Positions 13,126 through 25,969 of a DNA stretch of 64,000 nucleotides are shown piece by piece. The notes under the pieces are model-generated. The model was given only the letters and a program-made list of their open reading frames with translations. It did not search any database and was not told where the DNA came from. The DNA lies in contig NW_024464918.1 in NCBI RefSeq assembly GCF_017591425.1, forward strand, positions 22,224,001 through 22,288,000, given 5' to 3'. The first letter of the stretch is position 1. Each line of letters opens with the position of its first letter. This DNA comes from Ochotona curzoniae (taxonomy: Eukaryota; Chordata; Mammalia; Lagomorpha; Ochotonidae). Both the position numbers and the translations under genes were made by a program.

Positions 13126-14383
13126 TTAGAATTCATATTATCTTTTGCTATTATCTGGAAAATACAATACACTTTTCGGTTTTCACTGGAAACACCGGAC
13201 AGCTAGACAGGGAGAAACAGCCATGTTTGGTGGAGGCCTCTTAGTTCACTGTGTTGTTACTTAGCAGCTCTGAATAGAACTTCACAGCCCAGCAGCCCTA
13301 CAAATACATGGTAAATGACTTTAAGACTTACTCCAGCAGGATGGGGGAAGGGCACAGATGCAGCAATAATTGCAAATGAAGCCACTTATCTTTTTTATTG
13401 TTATTTTGGGGACGTTATGGAAAAATGCTGTCACATGACCTGATTTAGATGCCATTTATTCAAGGTTTTACACAGAGTCCGTTAAAGGTGTGGAGAATAA
13501 TTCACTACACATGAACCAGAAGCCTTAAGTCATAGGAATGGGGGGTACACATCAGGAGTTTTAGTCAACCACCTTTCCTGGAAGGAAACTCTCGACGGGG
13601 ATGAGATCACCCATGCAGAGTAGAATTTAACTTGCTACTGCTTGGCAATATTTAGGTTTTTAAACCCACATAGTCCAACATGTGCCAAAATTTTCTGTGC
13701 TGTTGTTTTGTATGCACAACACAAGGATCCTAATTGAAATGCTGAGCAGTTTGTTTCTCACAGGCTCAAATTCTTGATACATTTTCTGAATACCAAATAC
13801 CCCAAAACAATGCTGCCACACGGGGAGATGCACAAATCAATGTGATGTCGGATTGCTGCCATGACACTAAGAACAGCCACTTTCCAAATCACCCTCAGCC
13901 CAGATGGCTTGAAACAAAACAATTTTTGAAATCTGGGTGACCTATTTTTTAAAAACTATTGCAATTTTCTTGGGGGGAATAATCTAGATTAAAAAGAAGC
14001 TATTTCTTTGTTCACTGGGATTCTAAATCTGAAGCTCTTTACATAGATATATGCAATCAGGAATTTTAAGTGCCTGTTACCCAAAGAACTACTCCAAACA
14101 GTCTCCCCTTGAGTTTCAGTCCAGAGGACTATGCAGAATTTGTTGCTTAAACCAGGACCTTTTTAGCGTACTGTTAATAGTGGCACCAGGACAACAGGTA
14201 TGAATCTAGCTTGCTTTGAGCAAATGAAATATTACTTACTGCTTTACTGGAACTCTAAATTGTTTAATATTTCCAAAAGGATTTTATCCAGCTTTGAAGA
14301 TTTCTTTCTAAAAATTCCAAGCAGGGCCTCTTAGGACCAAGTAAATTTCCACAGCTTGGATGACTCCTGTTACCGTAGTCAAT
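13126..14383. other. Unassigned intronic sequence
   Basis: Unique-looking, moderately AT-rich; no gene or repeat recognised. Confidence 0.4.
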
Positions 14384-14384
14384 C

Positions 14385-14410
14385 CTTTCTTTCTTTCTTT
14401 TCTTTTTTTT
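14385..14410. repeat. (CTTT)n tract
   Basis: Four to five CTTT units running into the poly-T of the adjacent reversed SINE. Confidence 0.8.
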
Positions 14411-14742
14411 TAAGATTTATTTTATTTTTTATTGTAAAGTCAGATATACAGAGAGAAGGAGAGACAGACAGAAAGCTCTTCTATCTTTTGATTCACTCTC
14501 CAAACGGCCACAACAGCTGAAGCTGTGCCGATCTGAAGCCAGGAGCCTAGAACGTCCTCTGGGTCTCCCACACAGGTGCAAGGTCCCAAGGTTTTGGGGC
14601 CATCCTCGACTACTTTCCCAGGCCACAAACAGGGAGCTGGTTGAGAAGCAGAGCTGCTGGGATTAGAACTTGTACCCGTATGGGATCCTGGTGTGTGCAA
14701 AGGGAGGACTTTGGCCACTAGGCTACCACTCTGGGCCCACCC
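14403..14742 (-). mobile_element. CSINE, reverse, full length
   Basis: Begins with poly-T and taagatttattttattttt, includes 'agtcagatatacagagagaa' (the younger tail form), 'tttcccaggccacaaacagg', 'ggattagaacttgtacccgt' and ends at 'ctctgggccca'. Confidence 0.93.
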
Positions 14743-17700
14743 TGGTCCATTTTAAGTGGAATCAACATGATCCCTGTTTCCATATCGATTTTGCCCATCT
14801 GACCTGGGAAACTCCCCCTGATTTCCAACACATTCATTTTGCTCTGGTCTTGCAGTTTTGCCTTGATTGATGTGTTAAAGACAAAAAAGCAAAAACAACC
14901 CAACACAAAAACCAAAAAAACCCTCAAAGACACTTGTTAAAAGGTAAGAAGACTTTGTTCAGACCATTAGGATAGTTTTAGGGATCTCTTGCAATAGAGA
15001 TTTAGTTGAATTCCAAGTCCAGCATGGGCATGTGGGAATTTAAAGCCAAGGAGCATGATGGGTTGATGTCAGTGGAAAGGAAAAAGGAGTAAAGGATGGG
15101 TAAAGGAGATTCTGGTTGTAATGGCCTACCATAATTCTACCTAAAGATAGGCCTGGGTGATAAGATACCTCCTATGGAATGACAGAGGAATCTGTTCAGA
15201 TACTGAAGGCTATCAGATAACAGGGATCATCTGATGAAGAGGGTCAGGTGTTCTAGCCCAGCTCAGTAGGTTTCCTTGCTAAACAGAGTTTTACCCCTTT
15301 GCAGTTACGATGCTTTAGAGTGCTGCACAAAACTCAGTGAGCTTTCTGTCTTTGTGGCTTCAGCTTCCCAACCAGTTCTGTTATTGGCACCTGAGTCTCT
15401 TCTTTCAGGTTCCAAAGTGTCTCAAGCCTGCTCCCATCGTGTCCTCCAGAAGTTAGGAGACAAGCTGGGCAGGACTGGCTAATGACTTTGTAAATAAGGA
15501 AACAATATGGAAGGGTTACATTTCTTTAATGAGGTCACAATCTTCCACAAAAGAGTTGATAAACTCTTAAATCAGAGACATCCAGATATACTATGTGAGA
15601 AAAAATTTTGCACACTCACCCTTATTCTGCTTCCCTTCCTTTCTGTTTTTTTTCCCTGTATATCAAATTAGTGATGAAAAAAGGAAAATAAAATGATTAG
15701 GCTGCTGACACAACTCTTTAAAAATCAGTTCAAGCTTTTTCAACTAGGTAATACTATGTAAATGAGCCTGGAGTTTTTCCTCTATGTAATCGCTCTCTTT
15801 AACCTGCATTTGAGTTTGAGCTGAACATCCTCGTAGCGTAGTTAACTCAAGGTATTTAGTAAATCACTCTGCTCCCTAATTTCTTCTTGTACCATTGGTA
15901 ATAGTTCTTCACAAATTTTAGATGGAGTTTTGAAGGAAAATGTGTAAGAGTCTTAGTGTAATGCCAGGCATAATAAGTGCAAAGCACTTTGTATGTTTTT
16001 TTCTTGTTATTGAAGAAGAGTAAGGAAGATATGAAAAGATACATCTTGCCTCATTATATCAGGCTACAGGTGTGATTAGCAATAAGCAGAAAATGAAAAA
16101 ATAATGGAGGAAAAAAGGTTTGACACGTTTCCATGAGGCCAACAATTGTGAGCATTTGGTATATTAGATGAAAACAGAAAACTACCTTGCATTGTAAGTA
16201 ATCCAGAATGAAGAATTGAGCTAGGTGCCTTATACCTCTGGATTAGCTTGGTGTTTAGCAAATAGTTACGTATTCAGCAATATGTAAATTTATGAATAGA
16301 AAAGACATTTATTTAATTAGCATCTTATGTAGCACTGGAGCCCTAACTTCTTGCAGAGTGCCTGGTAACTCTAAGTTCTCAATTAAGTGTCCGGTTAAGT
16401 GGATTGTTCTTTATAATGAATAGCACTTTTGGATATTTAATTGAATTTGTAGTCCTTTTGGAAGAAAAAAAAAATGCTTTTTCATAGGCAGTGAGAAAAT
16501 ATCAGATTATTTTACCCTGTATCTTCCAGATATGTTAGACAGCCTTTCATCTGTGTCTTAGATTATTTATTATGTCTGTTATTTATTTTAAAGAGTTGGT
16601 ATGCTTGGGTTTACTCTTGCTAGATTACCATGAGGAGATATATCTATTGTTAAGGCTGGTGGATAAGACAGAATGAGTACGCCATGTGGCATTCTTTCCT
16701 GTAATGTCTAATGATGGTTTTTACTGACTGCATAATGAATTAGACATGAAACAGAGCTGTAATTGCTAAAAATAACTATGCCAAAGGCATACAAGAGTAA
16801 GACAGATTTGTCTTATGAATATTAAGGAGGAATTTCAGTGTTCTATATATTTGATCAATGATTAGTCATTTTTAAAAACACCTATGACTAGACATTCAGC
16901 ATTAGGGAAAAAAAGAAATTGTTTTGATGAACAAAGTGACCAATTTGTATCCTATGACATTTCCCCAAATTAATATTAAAATTCCAAAGGAAAATGATAA
17001 TAGAATGTCCCACCTAGAATATACAAAGTATTTGTGTTAAGTCTTCTTTTATTATGTTTCAGTAGTTGTTTTGTGTACCAAAAGAAAAGTTTGTGTTAAG
17101 AATTATTTTTTCATGACTTTTGTGTTATTTTGAAGTCTTCAAGTTAACATATGTTGTGGGAGGCTACTAATTTGTTAAAAAGAGCTCTTTTTCATTTCAT
17201 AAAGATGAAATCTGATTTTCACAGATTAAATGCAAAAAATATGACCAGTATTTTCTCAATGATTTATATAAATCAGAATGTGGAGATTAAAATCATGATA
17301 GTATATGCCAGTTTATAAGTGTTTATAAAGTGATAGAATACTACATGCCATATAATTCAACATGTTTATGAAAATGAACATTAATCTGTATTTTGTGTTT
17401 TTGATTATGCAAAGTGTGTGAAATTTTTCTCTAAAGTCTGACATTAAAATGCGATTAACCAAGTAGTTAAAATGAGATAGAACCCAAGTAGTTTAGAAAA
17501 ACCAACCCCAGGAAACAAAATTTATGAACTTAAAATTCAATGATTTTCTTCAGTTGTAATATAGTGCTAATGATGCATGATTAAATCTTTCAAAATTAAA
17601 AATGTGATCTCATAACATTCTTATGTTTTCTTCTCCCACAGCTGCTTTGTTGAAGCTGTGTAGTTCTGCTAATTTTGTAAATGTAATGCCACTTCTCCTG

Positions 17701-18029
17701 CAGTGAAAACCCCAAATGCGCCTGCAGAAGAATGTAATATGAGAATGCAAATAGACATGAGCTATATTTTATAGCTTAATTTTAAGTAAATAATTCTTTA
17801 AGAAAATTAGGGTTTAATCAAGAGAGCAGTAAATTATAGTTGTCTTGTTTCAACAGACAACACAATTTGAAATACTCTGTGTCAGGTGCTTTGATTTTTT
17901 TTTTCCTTATTCATCTAGCAAGACCAAAACCTCTTCTCCTTTGCCTGATATTATTCTGTGTGTTCCTTTCATTGGCGCTACTTTACTGTATTAGTCATGT
18001 ATGTAAAACTCTCAGGTCAAATAGTCTTC
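14743..18029. other. Long AT-rich unassigned stretch
   Basis: About 3.3 kb with few repeats. A possible MIR-like end ('aatgccaggcataataagtg', near 15960) and a run of very AT-rich DNA at 16400-17600 are the only marks. It is the largest part of the window poor in recognisable transposons. Confidence 0.45.
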
Positions 18030-18242
18030 ATGTGGAGTCAACATGATGACATAACAGGCTAATTTTCTGCCTTTGTTGCCAGCATCCCCTATGGGTGATG
18101 GTTCGAATCCCAACTGTTCCTCTTCCCATCCAGCTCTCTGCTTATGGGCTGAGAAGGCAGTGGAGGATGCCCCAGGTTCCTGGATCCACACACTCACTTA
18201 AGGAATTTCCCATGTACGTTACACATAAACTGAAATAAAAAG
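18030..18242 (+). mobile_element. CSINE, forward, internally deleted
   Basis: 'gccagcatcccctatgggtg' and 'ggttcgaatcccaactgttc' are a clear B-box region. The block after 'aggatgccccaggttcctgg' jumps almost to the tail, so the middle is shortened. Confidence 0.82.
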
Positions 18243-19159
18243 ACACAAAGAAGATGAAAGAGAGGAAAAGAAAAAGAACAGAATAAAAGAGCAAGAAGAC
18301 AAATCTGAACCTGATAGAAGTTTATCAGAACATCCTTGGCAGATTGTCCAGGTGTTTATAAAACTCTCATAGTGAGAATGGTATGCAGAAGCAAGCACTG
18401 AGGTTAGCCATTTGCAGCAAAGTTGAACAGAAAGTAAAAACAAGAAATTGGTTGATCTTGTAAAATGTTATGTCAACCAGAAATGGTTCAGTTCCCTGAC
18501 TTAAAATATGTTTCACCACTAAAGGCTTTTAGATTATAACACAGGATAAATAGGCATGATGGTGGAGGGAAATATGATGTTCCATAGTTATTTTGAAATA
18601 TTTAGCATCTTCGGGATGACTGCTTCCATTAGTGTCAACTTGTCAGGAAATAAATAGGCAGGTGATATTTATTTCCTCCCACACCGTAGAATGGACAAAA
18701 ATCTGACTTAAAAATAATATCACTCGATGTCATGATGGGATGTCTTTTACTTTGAGTTTTTTTTTAAACTCCTCTGTTTATGAATTTATTTCTCTTTATA
18801 TTATTAGTTGACTTTGGTTTTATGTTTTTTGAAGCTACATCGTAATAAATACAAATAAATTTGGAATTGATGCTTTTTTCAAGGAGAAACTGAATTTTAT
18901 TACTATGAAGTTATAATCTGTTTTCCCTGCTTTTAGTGCAGTCAACCTCTAAAATTTTTTTAAACTTTATTTTCAGGTGTAATATGGCCAAATAAATGTG
19001 CATTTTTATTTTTCATACAATTAAAGTGTATGTGACTATTTAGAGAGAACATAATTTTAGCTGCTATGTTCCCTCGGGATTTTTATTGGTGTGCCAGCTT
19101 TAATCTTATAGTTGGTATTTGGAGTTAATGCAAATGTAATGTTTGGATTTAAATAACTA
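18243..19159. other. Unassigned intronic sequence
   Basis: Starts with a purine-rich patch (about 18240-18300). No gene or repeat recognised. Confidence 0.4.
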
Positions 19160-19420
19160 CCTAGTCCTTCTGCTGGTTCACTCCTCCAAATGACTGTAAC
19201 AGCTGGAACTGAGCCCATCTGAGTCTATGAGCTTCTTTCCAGGTCTCCTGTGTATGTGCATGGGCCTAGGATTGGGTCATCCTCTGCTTCTTTCCCAGGC
19301 ACATTATCAGGAGAGTTGAATCGAAGTGGAACAGCTGGGACTTGAACTAGCGCCCATATGGAATGCTAGTGCTGCAGGTGGAGTTTTAGCCTGTTAAGCC
19401 TTCTCACCAGCCTCAACACA
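19160..19420 (-). mobile_element. CSINE, reverse, tail lost
   Basis: 'gttcactcctccaaatgact' to 'gcgcccatatggaatgctag' and 'agccttctcaccagcctcaa' in reversed order. Confidence 0.85.
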
Positions 19421-20920
19421 ATTGCTCTATAGGACCTTTGCAATGATCATTGTAAATGGAGTCTGTTTCTGCTGTCTCTTGGGTCCACTGGTCTTCACGC
19501 ATGCAGTCTTAGGCCATATGTTTTGTTTTACCTTTCATGTGCTGAACAGGATACTTTACTAACTGTTGGTAGAAATAATTTATTTTCCTTAACCCACCCC
19601 CATTTGACTCCCTTTGCTTTCTCCAGGCCCGCGCATGTCAGCAGCCTATGGTTACCTGCATCAAAATCCAGGGTCTCTGGTTTTCCTGGGGCATCTAGGC
19701 CTTTAAAGACTGCAGTCATGTTTTCTCATTTCCTTGTCCCTTACCTTGTCTCTAGATTTTGGCACTCTGAAGTCCCAGACCAAGACCGGGAGAGCTTACC
19801 TGGGTTCCATTGCAGGCCACCTCTAGCCAACACTAGTCTATTTAAAACTCAGTGCAACCTCTCACCCTCTCCTGGATCAGCAGACAGCATGGGAGCAGAA
19901 GCCTCCCGCTGCACCATGTTCTTGGCTGTGCTCCTCTCCCTCTTCCAGACTCTGCAATGCAATTTGCTCTTGAGCACTTTTTTAAATTTGCAGGGTTTTT
20001 CCCCCTAGTCCCTTAAATTGTCTATTTCCTTGGATTATGTTAGGCAAATTGATGCCTCAAGAATTGTACACAGCACATAGTGAATGTTTATGTAGTTTAG
20101 CTTTATTATTTTCCCCAACATTGTGGCTCTTTATTAAAAATGCTTCATATAAAAACAATGGAACCTTAATATAAATGAAGAGTCACATTTGCAAAAGGCT
20201 TCCTAGTTGGTAAATCATCAAGTATTAAGCGAACTAAACACTTTTGTATTAGTATAATAAAAGTCTACCAATTTTTCAATCCCTGAATTGGAAAAAAACA
20301 AAAACAAAAAAACAAAATCCTAAACCATCTGTATATCATTCCTGGCCTGATTTCTACTTTATTAATTTACCATTTAAATATTGAAGATGACTTAGAAAAA
20401 AAAAAAAAAGCCTGGTTTTGACAGATCCTTTGCCTCTATCTTATCCTTGTCTTCTCATATATTCCCATAAATTGGCAGCTGTATTCTTTCAGGGAAGCTG
20501 CCTTACTAGAATTGCTTGGATTTCTGAAGTCAGCATTACAATGAAAATTTCTTCCAATCCCTAGTGTTTTTGAAATGGTTATTATTCAGGCTTTACTTGA
20601 GAAGGAGAATGGGAGCAGTCTGTGTTTAAAGTGAAATGCGTGCGTGCCCTTCCATTTCACTTTTAAGCATTTAGTCACTGGCATTATTTCCATCTGAGTG
20701 GAAGGGGAGGGTGCCCAGTAACTGTTGTTTATGGTGTCTAAATTGAGATGGATGAGAAAGCAACCGAGCGAAACATCCAATTCCTGGTTTTAAAGTAGTC
20801 CGTCCCCTTTGCTTCATTTACTGGTATTGGCAAAGCCATTTTATAATGTGAGAAAACCCCACAGAGGTGAGAATGCAGCCCTGTGTAAGTGAGGAGATTC
20901 AAAATTTGTTCCCTGGCCTT
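19421..20920. other. Unassigned sequence with one 161-codon open frame
   Basis: An open frame on + at 19523-20008 is the longest outside the JAKMIP2 exons, but its translation is proline-, serine- and leucine-rich with no recognisable domain. It lies in CT-rich DNA where stops are rare. An A-run sits near 20396-20410. Confidence 0.4.
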
Positions 20921-20941
20921 TTATTATTATTATTATTATTA
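20921..20941. repeat. (TTA)n microsatellite
   Basis: Seven uninterrupted TTA units. Confidence 0.9.
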
Positions 20942-21144
20942 ATTAGTTTATTTTTTAAAAAATGATCTTACTTAGTTGATTAGGGTACAAAGGGTCAAGG
21001 GCTACCTATTTTTCTCACTTTCCAGCAGATTTCATGTGGTAATAGAGGAATCGATAAGAAAAATAAGATTGTTTTTCACAAAAATACTTTTTTAAAAAAG
21101 AACTTGGAATGTTTAAAATGATGGATAAAAAGACACAGTGTTGA

Positions 21145-21490
21145 GTAGGCTGAGAAGGGTTGGTTGTTGAGACACCACTGAAGATGCTGGCAGCCTGCGT
21201 CGAAGAGCCTGGTCCTGCGTCCCAGCTCGCCTTCTGATCCCAATTTCCTGCTGAGGTGTACGCTGGAAGGTAGCAGGCAATGGCTCAAAGGGTTAGGTTC
21301 CCGCTACACCCTAAGAGTGACTTCTAGGTTCTCTCTTTTGGCCTGATCTAGCCCCGGATGTTACAAGCATTTAGGGAGTAAACCAGCTGATGGGTGCTCT
21401 CTCGTGTTCCTTTGTTCTCCTTTCTCTCTCTGTTTCTTTCTTTTGTGTGTGTGTATGTGCCTATATAAGAAATTAATATTTTTTTAAAAA
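21145..21490 (+). mobile_element. CSINE-related element, forward, very diverged
   Basis: 'agatgctggcagcctgcgtc', 'cagctcgccttctgatccca' and 'ggcaatggctcaaagggtta' follow C-repeat order with a CT-rich then T/G-rich tail. It looks like an older subfamily. Confidence 0.6.
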
Positions 21491-21494
21491 GAAG

Positions 21495-21560
21495 GTACTT
21501 TCTAGTAAGTTCTTTTCATTTTACAAATGAGGAAATTGAATCTAGAGTATAGATTGATTC
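21495..21560 (-). mobile_element. MIR fragment, reverse
   Basis: 'cattttacaaatgaggaaat' is the reversed MIR core. Confidence 0.6.
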
Positions 21561-21859
21561 ATCACAAATAAATTGGCTGAATCCCTTCCCTGAGTTGAGG
21601 AGAACCCAAGGGAACCTTATTCTGATGGGCCCATGCAATTATTTCCTGAAATAGCAGGGAACTATGCCATCTGTGAATGGATATCAACTGGAGCCAAGGC
21701 AGGCAGGCCGGGATGGGAGAGGCGGCTGGAGGCATGGGACTGATGGGAAGTGTAAAGCAAAGGACAAAAGACTGGGTCTGTAATATTAGAACTAATTTCA
21801 AGGCATATAATTCATAAAATACCAATATCAACACCACAAATTCCACCATTGAATAAGAA

Positions 21860-22010
21860 CTTAGTATGGACCACACATTGTGTTGTACATCCACTGCCTT
21901 ATTCACTGTTTTCAAAAACCCTTGAGATCAATGATAATACTATCCCGTTTTTATCACAAGGAAATAGAGGCTTTATAAAATTCAGTTGTCCTCACATCCC
22001 GTGTCTGTCC
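21860..22010 (-). mobile_element. MIR, reverse
   Basis: 'accacacattgtgttgtaca' then 'aacccttgagatcaatgata' then 'aggaaatagaggctttataa' in reversed MIR order. Confidence 0.65.
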
Positions 22011-22839
22011 CTTTAAGCTGTCCACACGCTTCTTAATGTGCCATGCTCCCAAATGTGTACTTTAACCTTTCTTTCCTGTGCCTGGTTAAAACACTGGGAA
22101 GAACAAACTGCACATCACTGCACTAAGCTGTAGAACACCCACTTTCAATCCAAGTACCCAATGCACAGTAAATAGCTGTGGAAAGTACTATTAGCTGAGT
22201 AAAGCATAGTGTTTTATTTCACCCTTGTGGACTGAAGATTACATCATTATGACAGTAGGAAACCACAGACTCTGAATGTGACAGATGCTCCCCCTTGTAC
22301 CAGGAGTGGACATTTACTTTCTTTAGCAGTCACAATCATGCTTGCTTTTGCCCTCAAGGCCCTGTTCGCAGAGTTCCCATGAAAATAAAAATTTGAGAAG
22401 TTATTTTTTTTAAAGGCAGATGCTTTCGAGTATCTATTGTTGCAAAGTGTTATTTATGTTATTTTGTCTACATTAGAAAATAATGTTCTGAAAGATTTAA
22501 TAGGGGAAGGCTTTTGGCTGAAATAAGAAATAGTATAAAGCTTTATTTCTCCCTTGCTTTATTCAGAGTACTCATTTATTACCTAGACACTTTGCCACGT
22601 GGAATATATCTAACTGTATATAAAATATTGTTACTGAGCATTTGCATAATACAATTAAGTTTTTAGAGCTTTTCTGATTGCATTTATCATTTTATATTCT
22701 TGGCAGAAAATTGGTGAATTTTGAATTCATTGTTCTATAACAGTATTTAGTTGAATGCCATTAAATTGTGAGCATTCAGGGGCAAAACTCGAAATGTCAT
22801 TCATATAGCCTTATATAAATTACTTTAACATATGTTGCC
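22011..22839. other. Unassigned AT-rich intronic sequence
   Basis: No gene or clear repeat. Confidence 0.4.
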
Positions 22840-22985
22840 TTCGTGGAACCTACAACAACTTTGAGAATGAGATAAAATGGATATTAAAGTCTGCATTTCA
22901 CAGAAAAGAACCTGAAGCCTCAACAGTTAATTAGCTTGTTTCTGAAATGGCAAGTCAGATCAGCGTTCAGGTCATCAGCTTTTGT
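22840..22985 (-). mobile_element. MIR, reverse
   Basis: 'catttcacagaaaagaacct' followed by 'aattagcttgtttctgaaat' and 'gcgttcaggtcatcag' fits reversed MIR. Confidence 0.6.
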
Positions 22986-22988
22986 TTT

Positions 22989-23006
22989 TTCTTCTTCTTC
23001 TTCTTC
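22989..23006. repeat. (TTC)n short tract
   Basis: Six TTC units. Confidence 0.85.
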
Positions 23007-23214
23007 ATCACACTTAGCTGAGTACACTATCTATAATTTTTGAATTTAAGTATTTTACTTTTTGATATGTAACATCTTTGATGGAAGTGATAATCTGTAT
23101 CTTCATATGTGGAGCACTCTTAATATTTGTAAAAACCAAAAAAAGAAAAAAAAGCCTTCGATTTTGTTTAGCATTTTAAATTCTCCCTATCACCATAGAG
23201 ATATGCAAACTGGA

Positions 23215-23536
23215 GCCAGTATGATGGCGCATCAAGCTAATCTGCTACCCTATGGTGTTGGCATCCCATATGGGCACAGTTTGTGCCCCGGCTGCTGCAC
23301 TACCATTCCAGCTCTCTGTGGCCTGGAAAAATGTCGGAGAATGGCCCAAGTCTTTGGGAACCTGAACCCACGTGGAAGACCCAGAGGAAGATCCTGGCTC
23401 CTGGCTTTAGAGCATCTCAGCTCTGGCTGTTGAGGCCATTTCGGGGGTGAGCCAGTAGATGGAAGACCTTCTCTCTATCTCTCCTCTCTTTAAAATCTGC
23501 CTTTCAAATAAAAATAAATAAATCTAAAGAGAAAAA
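23215..23536 (+). mobile_element. CSINE, forward, full length
   Basis: Complete from 'gccagtatgatggcgcatca' to 'ctgcctttcaaataaaaata'. Imperfect target duplications gcaaactgga (23205-23214) and gtgaactgga (23537-23546) flank it. Confidence 0.93.
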
Positions 23537-24273
23537 GTGAACTGGATTGCAACAAAAAAATAATTTAGCCAAGTTCAGGAAAGTAACTGGCAGAAAAATT
23601 CACAAGGGCACTTGCGTTTCCTGACTATTTCCTTAAACGCTCTTGCTAATTTTATGAAACCGCCGTTGTAGATAAATCCATTGGATTCTGAATGATGCAA
23701 AAACCAAATAGAATCTCAATGTCTTTAAATAACTTGTAGCCTAATAGAGAGGTGAGGTTTGCATATCAGCAATTAAAATGCAATGCAGATGATAAAAGAC
23801 TTTTAAAACAATAACAGGATAAAGGAACATAGGCTAGAATATTTTCATTTTCTGTTTTATTTGTGGTGACTTCAAATGTCATTAATGTGTGAAATATATT
23901 ATTAAGTTTTTTGAAATATATGTCAGTATATGTTTTTACATGAAGATTTTAATAGATTTATATGCTTATGTGTATACACATACATGTAGAAATGGTACAA
24001 GTGTAAAGATGCACATACGTATTTTTTAGCAATGTGTGCTTTCGTTTCCCTACACAAATACATGCATGGAAGCCTTGAACAGTCTCGTTAGACACTGAGA
24101 TTGTCTCAGCTCCAATAATATACGTTCACACAATATGATTATAATTATAAATATCACACATCGGGCAGCCCCATAGATCTGAATTATTTATGTTATTCAT
24201 TTACTAGCTCTAGTTGCCACAGGGAAAGTCTTTGATGCCTTTAAAATATCTCCTTTAATCTCTTTTCTGAACC
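23537..24273. other. Unassigned AT-rich intronic sequence
   Basis: No gene or clear repeat; TATA/CATA-rich at 23900-24020. Confidence 0.4.
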
Positions 24274-24565
24274 CTTTTTTTTTTTTTTCAATTTGGGTGG
24301 CAGAGAAGGAGAGTGCAGGAGAGAGCATGGCCACCCACTGTATCCTGTACTTCACTCCCCAAACATACATAATGGCCAGGGCTGGATCAGGCCCGAGTCA
24401 GGAGTAAGGAATTTACTCCGTGTCTCCCAAGTGAGCAGGAATGTGGTTACTCCAACCAGCGTCTGTGTTAGGAGTAAGCTGGGGTCAGTGAGAGGAACTG
24501 GAGATCAAAACCATGATGCAGACATCACAGCTACAAGGTTAATTGCCTGTCCCCAAATCCCTCCT
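24274..24565 (-). mobile_element. CSINE-related element, reverse, old
   Basis: Poly-T (24275-24288), 'gcagagaaggagagtgcagg', 'cttcactccccaaacataca' and 'gccagggctggatcaggccc' follow a reversed older C-repeat form. Confidence 0.65.
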
Positions 24566-25012
24566 TTTTGGCTAAAAGGTGACTCTTAAAAAGAAGAAAA
24601 AGTGACCCTTAGATAGCCCTACTTGCATCAGTACCTCTTTCTTCTGGGTGTGTGAGGAATGACTTTCACTAGAAACAAAAGGCACTACAGAGGTAGATAG
24701 ATTGGATTCCCTTTCTCAGTCGCTGCCTTTCTAAGCAGTGAGGCCACCAGGCCATGCTGGGCAGCTGCCTATACTCATGCCAGAAGTGACCTTGGATACA
24801 GACTTGAATCAGAGCGCCCACGGTTGAACCTTGTAGGCCATAACATTTCACATGGTTGCATGTCATTCACAAATACGTTTCTTTAAGACATAATCCATTA
24901 CATTTTTGCACTTGGATTTACTAACCTCTTTATGGGAGTTGGTGAGTGTCATTTAAAAAAATTATCTCAGTTTTTGGAACTTCAAAATGAGGGGAGGGAG
25001 AGTTGATGTTGG
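24566..25012. other. Unassigned intronic sequence
   Basis: No gene or recognised repeat. Confidence 0.4.
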
Positions 25013-25026
25013 AATTAAAGGAACAG

Positions 25027-25359
25027 GGCCTGGCACGGTGGCCTAGCAGCTGAAGTCCTCACCTTGAACGCGCCAGGATCCCATATGGGCGCCGGTTCTA
25101 ATCCCGGAAGCTCCACTTCCCATCCAGCTCCCTGCCTGTGGCCTGGGAAAGCAGTCCAGGATAGCCCAAAGCTTTGGGACCCTGCACCCATGTGGGAGAC
25201 CCCGAAGAAGTTCCTGGATCCTGGCTTCGGATCGGCATAGCATCGGCCATTGCACTCACTTTGGGAGTGAATCATCAGGTGGAAGATCTTCCTCTCTGTC
25301 TCTCCTCCTCTCTGTATTTCTGACTTTCTAATAAATAAATAAATCTTAAAAAAAAAAGA
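25027..25359 (+). mobile_element. CSINE, forward, full length, young
   Basis: Complete head, 'gcgccggttctaatcccgga' B-box region, 'ctgtatttctgactttctaa' tail and poly-A. A 14-bp target duplication, aattaaaggaacag, is exact at 25013-25026 and 25360-25373. Confidence 0.97.
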
Positions 25360-25519
25360 AATTAAAGGAACAGAATTTAAAATTATGGATAAAAATAGCG
25401 AGATTAGAGAACTTCATATTCTATACACTGATTAGCAAACTAATTACACTTAAAATATGTGATGGTAATAGTAGTTCCAACCTATTCCTCCTCCCACTTG
25501 AGATTGGCTGTTAATCAGG

Positions 25520-25700
25520 TCAGCGTCTTGAACTGTGATGTCCACCAGAATCACACAGGCGTTTGCTGCAAGTAAAAATTCCCAGTCCTCACTTCTGATC
25601 TCTGAATTCAGAATTTGTAAGGGTACAGCCTGCTTCTAGTACTTTTAGCAACTTACGGTGATATCCATTCTCTTACAGGCTGCAAATGTGAGACCTGAAG
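25520..25700 (+). mobile_element. MER5A-like hAT fossil
   Basis: 'ccaccagaatcacacaggcg', 'aaaaattcccagtcctcact' and 'tctctgaattcagaatttgt' follow the MER5A consensus order. Ends diverged. Confidence 0.65.
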
Positions 25701-25969
25701 CCTTTTGTTGAGGGAAATTTGAGTTTTTCTTTGATCTATGATTGCTTGTTTGTTTACTTCAAGCTGCCACTATTCTTCAATTGTCACTTGAACCCTAAAT
25801 CCTAACTTTGTTGAGAATTTTGGCCTATATTTCTAGTTTTTTAAATTATTTTTATGTTTTATTATCATTATTATCTTTTTTTGATACAGTTTCGTAGACT
25901 CCTGGTATTTCCCTTATCCCAGCCCCAGTTCTCACTCCCTCCAGAGAATTTTGGCATATATTTCTAAAT

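Noticed and set aside
19523..20008. 161-codon plus-strand frame, longest outside the gene
   Set aside because: Low-complexity P/S/L composition, no domain I recognise and CT-rich DNA. One frame of this size in 64 kb is not surprising.
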